Shown here piece after piece: positions 58,119 through 64,000 of a DNA stretch of 64,000 nucleotides. The stretch's first letter is position 1. Each line of letters begins with the position of its first letter. Under the pieces are notes generated by a model. It did not search any database. It was not told the origin of the DNA and saw nothing but the letters and a program-made list of their open reading frames with translations. The stretch spans positions 1,710,001 through 1,774,000 of the forward strand of contig NZ_JACHMZ010000001.1 in assembly GCF_014205165.1 (NCBI RefSeq), written 5' to 3'. A program made the translations under genes and the position numbers. This DNA is from Micromonospora carbonacea (lineage in GTDB: Bacteria; Actinomycetota; Actinomycetes; Mycobacteriales; Micromonosporaceae).

Positions 58119-59069
58119 TCAGGCGCCGACCGGGACGGGAACCTCGGCCGGCGGCGTCGCGGCCGCCCGGTCCGCCTGGACCGGGCGGCGCTCCCGGGTC
58201 GACCACTGCACGGCGAGGGTGGCCAGCAGGACCAGGCACGAGCCGAGCATGTGCGCGCCGACCAGCACGGCGGGCAGGTGGGTGAAGTACTGCACGAAGC
58301 CGATCACGCCCTGCCCCAGCTCCACGGCGACCAGCACGACGGCGGCGCGTTCCGCCCGGCGCGCGCCGACCGCGCGGAACGCGAAGACCAGCGCCACCGA
58401 CAGCCCGACCAGCAGGAACACCCCGTCGGCGTGCACCTGCGAGATCGCCTCCGGGTCGAGGCCGTTGCGGGCCGCGCCGTGGTCGCCCGCGTGCGGGCCG
58501 CTGCCGGTGACCCAGGTGCCGATCACCAGCACCGCGGCGCTGACGACGGTGGTGACCAGCGCCAGCGCCCGCAGCGGCCCCGGCACGGTGGGCGTCGCGG
58601 GGCCGTCCGGCTCGCCGACGCGCCGCCAGAGCGCGTACGCGGCCGCGATCACCACCATCGAGGCGAGGAAGTGCAGCCCCACCACCCACGGGTTGAGGTT
58701 GGTCAGCACGGTGATCCCGCCGATCACCGCCTGCAACGGGATGCCGAACAGCACCGCCACCGCGAGCGGCAGCAGCTCCCGCCGCCGCGCCCCGTGCAGC
58801 AGCACCCCCACCACCACGGCGAGGGCGATGAGGCCCACGGCGAAGGTGAGCAGCCGGTTGCCGAACTCGATCACCCCGTGCACGCCCATCTCCTGGGTCG
58901 TCGTGTACGACGCGTCGGTGCACCGGGGCCAGGTGGGGCAGCCGAGGCCGGAGGCGGTCAGCCGGACCGCCCCGCCGGTGACCACGATGGCCACGTTCGC
59001 AATGATCGAGGCGAGCGCGAGGCGGCGCAGCAGGGTGGCGGAGACCGGGAACCGGACGGATCGCTTCAC
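58119..59069 (-). CDS. ctaA: Haem A synthase, COX15/CtaA family
   Basis: Membrane enzyme oxidising haem O to haem A for cytochrome aa3. 316 residues, about eight helices in two repeats. Motifs: GGAVRLTASGLGCPTWPRC (conserved Cys pair), GVIEFGNRLLT with the Glu/Asn-Arg pair, and haem ligand His residues in VGLHFLASMVV, VHADGVFLL and VGAHMLGSC. GTG 59069 is assigned; it lacks a ribosome site, but TAGGAT lies seven bases upstream, so the message may be leaderless. GTG 59087 is an alternative start. Divergent from sufR. Confidence 0.92.
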   Translation of the reverse strand: MKRSVRFPVSATLLRRLALASIIANVAIVVTGGAVRLTASGLGCPTWPRCTDASYTTTQEMGVHGVIEFGNRLLTFAVGLIALAVVVGVLLHGARRRELLPLAVAVLFGIPLQAVIGGITVLTNLNPWVVGLHFLASMVVIAAAYALWRRVGEPDGPATPTVPGPLRALALVTTVVSAAVLVIGTWVTGSGPHAGDHGAARNGLDPEAISQVHADGVFLLVGLSVALVFAFRAVGARRAERAAVVLVAVELGQGVIGFVQYFTHLPAVLVGAHMLGSCLVLLATLAVQWSTRERRPVQADRAAATPPAEVPVPVGA

Positions 59070-59185
59070 GGAGCGAATCCTACGCACCGTAGTGGAACCC
59101 GATCGGGTGACTCCGGCGCTGCGGTGGTTCGGATCACCGGCACCCGGGTTTGCGGCCCCCGGACGAATTACGTAACGTGGGCGTT

Positions 59186-59977
59186 GTGAAAAACGCGGCG
59201 GCGCTCTCCGGGCAGCAGCCGGCGGCCGGCCCGGTCGCCGGTGCGTCCGCGTCCGCCCGCCCGGAGTCTGCTCCGCCCGCGTCCGGTTCGCCCGGTTCCG
59301 CCGCGGCCGACCTGTCGACCCGGGACCGGGTCACCCAGCTCCTGCTGGAGCGCGGGGCGACCACCGCCGGGCAGCTCGGCTCGGCGCTGGGCCTGAGCCC
59401 GGCCGCGATCCGCCGGCACCTCGACGCGATGCTCGCCGACGGCGACGTGCTCGCCCGCGAGCAGGCCGTCCGGGGCAGCCGGGGGCGGGGCCGCCCGGCG
59501 AAGGTCTTCGTGCTGACCGACGCGGCCCGGGGCCGCTGCGGCACCCACCACTACGACAACATCGCCACCGCCGCGCTGCGCTGGATCTCCCGCAACGGCG
59601 GCTCGACCGCGGTGGAGGCGTTCGCCGCCGAGCAGGTCGCCGCCCTGGAGGACCGCTGCCGCGCCGCCATGGAGGACGCCGGCGACGATCCCCTGGCGCG
59701 GGCCGAGGCGCTCGCCGGGGCGCTGACCGCCGAGGGCTACGCTGCCAACGCGTCCACGATCGCCTCCGGCGGCCAGCTCTGCCAGCACCACTGCCCGGTG
59801 GCGCACGTGGCCGCCGAGTTCCCCCAGCTGTGCGAGGCCGAGACGGCGGTCATCTCCCGTCTGGTCGGCACCCACGTGCAGCGCCTCGCCACCATCGCGC
59901 ACGGCGACGGGGTGTGCACCACGCACATCCCCGCGCAGTCCCGTAACACCGTCACCACTGTGAGGACAGATAGATGA
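59186..59977 (+). CDS. sufR: SufR-type Fe-S cluster-binding repressor of the SUF operon
   Basis: 263-residue winged-helix regulator that senses Fe-S cluster status and represses the suf genes. After a 40-residue Ala/Pro/Ser-rich tail comes the helix-turn-helix ([35 protein letters not shown], about 50-85). The cluster-binding Cys set is C199-x3-C203-x12-C216 ([10 protein letters not shown]...LC), as in cyanobacterial and mycobacterial SufR. GTG 59186 is the start; the ribosome site is weak, and the palindrome TTACGTAA (59168-59175) just upstream may be an operator or part of the -10 region. Its stop overlaps the sufB ATG (ATGA). Confidence 0.92.
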   Translation: MKNAAALSGQQPAAGPVAGASASARPESAPPASGSPGSAAADLSTRDRVTQLLLERGATTAGQLGSALGLSPAAIRRHLDAMLADGDVLAREQAVRGSRGRGRPAKVFVLTDAARGRCGTHHYDNIATAALRWISRNGGSTAVEAFAAEQVAALEDRCRAAMEDAGDDPLARAEALAGALTAEGYAANASTIASGGQLCQHHCPVAHVAAEFPQLCEAETAVISRLVGTHVQRLATIAHGDGVCTTHIPAQSRNTVTTVRTDR

Positions 59978-61404
59978 CCGAGCAGATCGTTCAGCCCCTG
60001 ACCCAGGAGGAGCAGCTCGCCGCCCTCGGTCGCTACGAGTACGGCTGGGCCGACCCCGACGTCGCCGGGGCCGCCGCCCAGCGCGGCCTCAGCGAGGTGG
60101 TGGTGCGGGACATCTCGGCGAAGAAGAACGAGCCCGCCTGGATGCTCGACCTGCGACTGAAGGGCCTGCGGCTGTTCGGCCGCAAGCCGATGCCGGCGTG
60201 GGGGGCCGACCTCACCGGGATCGACTTCGACAACATCAAGTACTTCGTCCGCTCCACGGAGAAGCAGGCCACCAGCTGGGAGGACCTGCCCGAGGACATC
60301 AAGAACACCTACGACCGGCTGGGCATCCCCGAGGCGGAGAAGCAGCGGCTGGTCGCCGGCGTCGCGGCGCAGTACGAGTCCGAGGTCGTCTACCACAAGA
60401 TCCGCGAGGACCTGGAGGAGCAGGGCGTCGTCTTCCTCGACACCGACACCGCCCTCAAGGAGCACGAGGACATCTTCAAGGAATACTTCGGCACCGTGAT
60501 CCCGGTCGGCGACAACAAGTTCGCCGCGCTGAACACGTCCGTGTGGTCCGGCGGCTCGTTCATCTACGTGCCGAAGGGCGTGCACGTGGAGATCCCGCTG
60601 CAGGCGTACTTCCGGATCAACACCGAGAACATGGGCCAGTTCGAGCGGACCCTGATCATCGTCGACGAGGGCGCGTACGTGCACTACGTCGAGGGCTGCA
60701 CCGCGCCGCTCTACTCGTCCGACTCGCTGCACAGCGCGGTCGTGGAGATCATCGTCAAGAAGAACGCGCGCTGCCGCTACACGACCATCCAGAACTGGTC
60801 GAACAACGTCTACAACCTGGTCACCAAGCGCGCCGTGTGCCACGAGGGCGCGACGATGGAGTGGGTCGACGGCAACATCGGCTCCAAGGTCACCATGAAG
60901 TACCCGGCGGTCTACATGACCGGCGAGCACGCCAAGGGCGAGGTGCTCTCGGTGGCCATGGCCGGCGAGGGCCAGCACCAGGACGCGGGCGCGAAGATGG
61001 TGCACGCCGCCCCGCACACCTCTTCGACCATCGTGTCGAAGTCGATCGCCCGGGGCGGCGGCCGCACCTCGTACCGGGGCCTGGTGCAGGTGCTGGAGGG
61101 CTCGCACAGCAGCCGCAGCACGGTCAAGTGCGACGCGCTGCTGGTCGACACCATCTCCCGCTCCGACACCTACCCGTACGTCGACATCCGCGAGGACGAC
61201 GTGTCGATGGGGCACGAGGCGACCGTCTCCAAGATCAGCGACGACCAGCTCTTCTACCTGATGAGCCGGGGCCTGAGCGAGGACGAGGCGATGGCGATGA
61301 TCGTCCGTGGCTTCATCGAGCCGATCGCCAAGGAACTCCCGATGGAGTACGCCCTGGAGCTCAACCGCCTGATCGAGCTCCAGATGGAGGGCGCGGTCGG
61401 CTGA
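59974..61404 (+). CDS. sufB: Fe-S cluster assembly scaffold SufB
   Basis: 476-residue beta-helix scaffold subunit of the SufBCD complex, on which nascent Fe-S clusters are built. Conserved blocks: [54 protein letters not shown] (Cys candidate), [14 protein letters not shown], and the C-terminal [27 protein letters not shown]. Starts within the sufR stop, so sufR and the structural genes are one operon. sufD begins 49 bases downstream. Confidence 0.97.
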   Translation: MTEQIVQPLTQEEQLAALGRYEYGWADPDVAGAAAQRGLSEVVVRDISAKKNEPAWMLDLRLKGLRLFGRKPMPAWGADLTGIDFDNIKYFVRSTEKQATSWEDLPEDIKNTYDRLGIPEAEKQRLVAGVAAQYESEVVYHKIREDLEEQGVVFLDTDTALKEHEDIFKEYFGTVIPVGDNKFAALNTSVWSGGSFIYVPKGVHVEIPLQAYFRINTENMGQFERTLIIVDEGAYVHYVEGCTAPLYSSDSLHSAVVEIIVKKNARCRYTTIQNWSNNVYNLVTKRAVCHEGATMEWVDGNIGSKVTMKYPAVYMTGEHAKGEVLSVAMAGEGQHQDAGAKMVHAAPHTSSTIVSKSIARGGGRTSYRGLVQVLEGSHSSRSTVKCDALLVDTISRSDTYPYVDIREDDVSMGHEATVSKISDDQLFYLMSRGLSEDEAMAMIVRGFIEPIAKELPMEYALELNRLIELQMEGAVG

Positions 61405-61453
61405 CGCCGCCGCCCAGCCAGACACCGTCGCCTCAGCACAGACCAAGGAAGAG

Positions 61454-62653
61454 ATGACTACCCAGGCTTCCGCGCCGCCCAGCACCAAGTCGCAGGCGCT
61501 CCGCTCGTACGACGTCGCCGACTTCCCGGCCCTCACGGGCCTGGAGGAGGAGTGGCGCTTCACCCCGCTCAAGCGTCTGCGCGGCCTGGTCGGCGGCGAC
61601 GCGCAGGCCGCCACCGGCGTCGTCCGGCACGAGCACGGCGACCTGCCGGCCGGGGTCACCGTCTCCCGGGCCGGCTCCGACGACCCCCGGGTGGGCAGCG
61701 TGCTCACCCCGGTCGACCGGGTCAGCGCCCTGGCGTACGGCGGTGCCGGGCAGGCGTTGCTGGTCGAGGTGGCCCGCGAGGCGGTCGTCGCCGAGCCGGT
61801 GCGCCTGCGGGTGGTCGGCGACTCCGCCGAGGGGCTCGCGTTCGGGCACACCTTCGTCGAGGTGGGCCGGTTCGCCGAGGTGACCCTCGTGCTGGAGCAC
61901 GCCGGCTCGGCCACACTGGCCGACAACGTCGAGGTGTCGGTGGCCGACGGCGCGAAGCTGACCCTGGTCACCGTGGCCGACTGGGCCGCCGACGCCGTGC
62001 AGGCCCAGCACCTGAAGATCCGACTGGGTCGGGACGCCAAGGCCGTGCACGTGCAGGTCACCCTCGGCGGCGACCTGGTCCGGCAGTACACCTCGGTGGA
62101 GTACACGGGCCGGGGCGGCGAGGCCGAGCTGTACGGGCTCTACTTCGCCGACGGCGGTCAGCACCTGGAGCACCGCCAACTCGTCGACCACAACGTGCCC
62201 GACTGCCGCAGCTACGTCGGCTACCGGGGCGCGTTGCAGGGCGCCGACGCGCACACCGTCTGGGTGGGCGACGTGCTGATCGGCGCCGGGGCGACCGGCA
62301 CCGAGACGTACGAGATCAACCGCAACCTGCTGCTCAGCGACGGCGCCCGGGCCGACTCGGTGCCCAACCTGGAGATCGAGACCGGCGAGATCGCCGGTGC
62401 CGGGCACGCGAGCGCGACCGGCCGGTTCGACGACGAGCAGCTGTTCTACCTGATGGCGCGCGGCATCCCGGAGAGCGAGGCCCGCCGCCTCGTCGTCCGC
62501 GGCTTCTTCGCCGAGATGATCAACAAGATCCCCGTCGAGGAGCTGCGCGACCGCCTCGGCGACGCCATCGAGGCCCGGCTGGCGAGCGGGAGGAGTGAGC
62601 TTGCGAGCCCCGCACTCGCGAGCGAAGACGTCGCTGCGAAGGCGGGCTCCTGA
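61454..62653 (+). CDS. sufD: Fe-S cluster assembly protein SufD
   Basis: 399-residue paralogue of SufB, forming the SufB-SufC2-SufD scaffold. EEWRFTPLKRLRGL near the N-terminus, LYFADGGQHLEHRQLVDHNVPDCRSYVGYRG (beta-helix core with conserved His) and the C-terminal QLFYLMARGIPESEARRLVVRGFFAEMI are typical. The last 30 codons (LASGRSELASPALASEDVAAKAGS) are not family-like and coincide with a GCGAGC-type palindromic repeat that seems to have extended the C-terminus. ATG 61454 follows GGAAGAG. The stop overlaps the next ATG as TGATG. Confidence 0.96.
   Translation: MTTQASAPPSTKSQALRSYDVADFPALTGLEEEWRFTPLKRLRGLVGGDAQAATGVVRHEHGDLPAGVTVSRAGSDDPRVGSVLTPVDRVSALAYGGAGQALLVEVAREAVVAEPVRLRVVGDSAEGLAFGHTFVEVGRFAEVTLVLEHAGSATLADNVEVSVADGAKLTLVTVADWAADAVQAQHLKIRLGRDAKAVHVQVTLGGDLVRQYTSVEYTGRGGEAELYGLYFADGGQHLEHRQLVDHNVPDCRSYVGYRGALQGADAHTVWVGDVLIGAGATGTETYEINRNLLLSDGARADSVPNLEIETGEIAGAGHASATGRFDDEQLFYLMARGIPESEARRLVVRGFFAEMINKIPVEELRDRLGDAIEARLASGRSELASPALASEDVAAKAGS
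62582..62633. repeat. GCGAGC-type palindromic repeat inside the sufD 3' end
   Basis: A block rich in GCGAGC/GTGAGC/CTCGCGAG elements, with inverted GAGTG (62593-62597) and CACTC (62613-62617), encodes the atypical SufD tail in frame. A related GTGAGCGAGC/CAGCGAGCAG block occurs between zwf and opcA (48627-48655). It looks like a small dispersed repeat that lands at gene ends. Confidence 0.45.
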
Positions 62654-62997
62654 TGATCAGGATCTGCGCGGCCGACGACGTGCCGGAGGGCACCGTGGTC
62701 AGCGCCGACGTCAACGGCACCCCGATCGCCCTGGTGCACGGCACCGACGGCGAGTTCTACGCCGCCTACGACGAGTGCTCGCACGCCGCCGTGGCCCTCT
62801 CCGAGGGCGAGGTCGAGGGCTGCACGCTGGAGTGCTGGCTGCACGGCTCCCGGTTCGACCTGCGCACCGGCGAACCCACCGGGCTGCCCGCCACCGAGCC
62901 CGTTCCCGTCTACGCCGTCGAGGTCCGCGACGGCGACATCTACCTTCCCGTGGGCGCCGACGGCCGCCCGACGCCGAGCAATGGAGTGACCCGATAA
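62653..62997 (+). CDS. Rieske-type [2Fe-2S] ferredoxin of the SUF operon
   Basis: 114-residue soluble Rieske protein. Ligands are Cys42-x-His44 (ECSHAAV) and Cys61-x2-His64 (CWLHGSRF). The disulfide cysteines of respiratory Rieske proteins are absent, as in low-potential ferredoxins of dioxygenases. Embedded between sufD and sufC with overlaps on both sides (TGATG, TAATG), so it is an integral member of the operon. A role in delivering electrons for cluster assembly or reductive sulfur release is plausible but inferred. Confidence 0.93.
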   Translation: MIRICAADDVPEGTVVSADVNGTPIALVHGTDGEFYAAYDECSHAAVALSEGEVEGCTLECWLHGSRFDLRTGEPTGLPATEPVPVYAVEVRDGDIYLPVGADGRPTPSNGVTR

Positions 62998-63770
62998 TGA
63001 GCACCCTGGAGATCCGCGACCTGAAGGTGTCGGTCAAGCTGCCCGAGGGTGAGCTCAAGCCGATCCTGTCCGGCGTCGACCTGACCGTGCGGTCGGGGGA
63101 GACCCACGCGATCATGGGCCCCAACGGCTCCGGCAAGTCCACCCTGGCCTACTCGATCGCCGGCCACCCGAAGTACGAGATCACCGGCGGCTCGGTGACC
63201 CTCGACGGCGTCGACGTGCTGGCGATGTCCGTCGACGAGCGGGCCCGCGCCGGCCTCTTCCTGGCCATGCAGTACCCGGTCGAGGTCCCCGGCGTGTCGG
63301 TGGCCAACTTCCTGCGCACCGCCAAGACCGCGATCGACGGCGAGGCGCCCAAGCTGCGCACCTGGGGCGGCGAGCTGCGCGGCGCGATGCAGCGCCTCCA
63401 GATGGACCCGGCCTTCGCCCAGCGCAACGTCAACGAGGGCTTCTCCGGCGGCGAGAAGAAGCGGCACGAGATCGTGCAGCTGGAGCTGCTCAAGCCGAAG
63501 GTGGCGATCCTCGACGAGACCGACTCCGGCCTCGACGTCGACGCGCTGCGCGTGGTCAGCGAGGGGGTCAACCGGGTCCGCGACACCGGGGACACCGGCC
63601 TGCTGCTGATCACCCACTACACCCGCATCCTGCGCTACATCAAGCCCGACTTCGTGCACGTCTTCGTCGCCGGCCGGATCGTCGAGCAGGGCGGCCCGGA
63701 GCTGGCCGACAAGCTCGAGGACGAGGGCTACGAGCGGTACGTCGCCGGGGCCGGCGCGGCGCGGGCCTGA
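62997..63770 (+). CDS. sufC: Fe-S cluster assembly ATPase SufC
   Basis: 257-residue ABC-type ATPase that drives conformational change of SufB-SufD. Walker A GPNGSGKST (about 41-49), Q-loop MQYPVEVPGVS, signature FSGGEKKRHEIVQL and Walker B VAILDETDSGLDVDALR are intact. The YERYVAGAG C-terminus is typical. ATG 62997 overlaps the Rieske stop by one base, with GGAG upstream. sufS begins six bases after the stop. Confidence 0.97.
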   Translation: MSTLEIRDLKVSVKLPEGELKPILSGVDLTVRSGETHAIMGPNGSGKSTLAYSIAGHPKYEITGGSVTLDGVDVLAMSVDERARAGLFLAMQYPVEVPGVSVANFLRTAKTAIDGEAPKLRTWGGELRGAMQRLQMDPAFAQRNVNEGFSGGEKKRHEIVQLELLKPKVAILDETDSGLDVDALRVVSEGVNRVRDTGDTGLLLITHYTRILRYIKPDFVHVFVAGRIVEQGGPELADKLEDEGYERYVAGAGAARA

Positions 63771-63776
63771 CCGACG

Positions 63777-64000
63777 ATGTCCTCCCTGACCATCCCGGCC
63801 GGCATGCCGCAGTTCGACGACGTGCCGCGCTTCGACGTGGCGGCGGTGCGCGCCGACTTCCCGATCCTCGACCGGGAGGTCAACGGGCACCCGCTGGTCT
63901 ACCTCGACAGCGCGAACACCTCGCACAAGCCGCGGCAGGTGCTCGACGTGCTCGCCGAGCACTACGCGCGGCACAACGCCAACGTGTCGCGCTCGGTGCA
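63777..64000 (+). CDS. sufS: Cysteine desulfurase SufS, 3'-truncated by the window edge
   Basis: PLP enzyme that releases sulfur from cysteine for the SufBCD scaffold. Only the first 74 residues are in the window: after MSSLTIPAGMPQFDDVPRFD come VAAVRADFPILDREVNGHPLVYLDSANTSHKP, the classic SufS/CsdA start with the LVYLD-S-A-x-T-S-x-KP block, and VLDVLAEHYARHNANVSRSVH. The PLP lysine and active-site Cys lie beyond the end. It begins six bases after sufC, completing sufR-B-D-Rieske-C-S. Confidence 0.95.
   Translation, partial: MSSLTIPAGMPQFDDVPRFDVAAVRADFPILDREVNGHPLVYLDSANTSHKPRQVLDVLAEHYARHNANVSRSV

Overview
The window is a piece of actinobacterial chromosome with very high G+C: third codon positions are almost all G or C. 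Gene content points to Micromonosporaceae, probably Micromonospora or a close relative. It has whiA, rbpA, a mycothiol-type maleylpyruvate isomerase homologue, DUF5753/DUF397 regulator pairs, the order rapZ-yvcK-whiA-gap-pgk-tpiA-secG-rbpA, and a SUF operon headed by sufR. I see no tRNA, rRNA, CRISPR array, prophage, insertion sequence or biosynthetic gene cluster.

Layout. Bases 1-4770 hold the 3' part of uvrB, an XRE/DUF5753 regulator, a small ABM-fold monooxygenase, and a TerC-family gene preceded by what reads as a yybP-ykoY manganese riboswitch. Bases 4834-8731 hold a cell-wall peptide pair (dipeptide epimerase and NlpC/P60 peptidase), a tyrosine phosphatase and a class-A beta-lactamase-like serine hydrolase. 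Bases 8789-19703 hold typA, two DedA-type membrane proteins (one cut by an in-frame TAG), a divergent mmpL/marR pair with a palindromic operator, a cold-shock gene, a methyltransferase, an MBL hydrolase with a maleylpyruvate isomerase homologue, and rsgA behind a 15-codon leader ORF. Bases 19850-30453 hold uvrA (with a RecA-NDp/PafBC-type promoter), a Tat Rieske lipoprotein, a secreted penicillin-acylase-like enzyme, a secreted sphingomyelinase-like phosphodiesterase and uvrC.

Between uvrC and rapZ, which are close neighbours in many actinobacteria, lie about 9 kb of variable genes: a secreted subtilisin, an XRE/DUF397 cassette of lower G+C, a SWIM-finger protein, a polytopic membrane protein, a probable gene remnant and two DUF3592-like membrane proteins.

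From 39426 the core resumes: rapZ-yvcK-whiA, then gap-pgk-tpiA (lower glycolysis, stop/start overlaps), secG and rbpA. Facing them is the minus-strand pentose-phosphate operon tkt-tal-pgi-zwf-opcA-pgl. It supplies NADPH and pentoses and interlocks with the glycolytic genes through glyceraldehyde-3-phosphate and fructose-6-phosphate. Next come ctaB and ctaA (haem O and haem A synthesis for cytochrome oxidase) flanking two lesser-known genes, then sufR-sufB-sufD-Rieske ferredoxin-sufC-sufS for Fe-S cluster assembly, with sufS running off the window.

The most notable non-coding signals are the manganese riboswitch, the leader ORF before rsgA, the uvrA damage promoter, the operator inside the mmpL promoter, a two-copy palindromic repeat between convergent gene pairs, a G-run tract before rapZ, and several long palindromes acting as terminators or operators. 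All calls come from reading the sequence; no database search was run.
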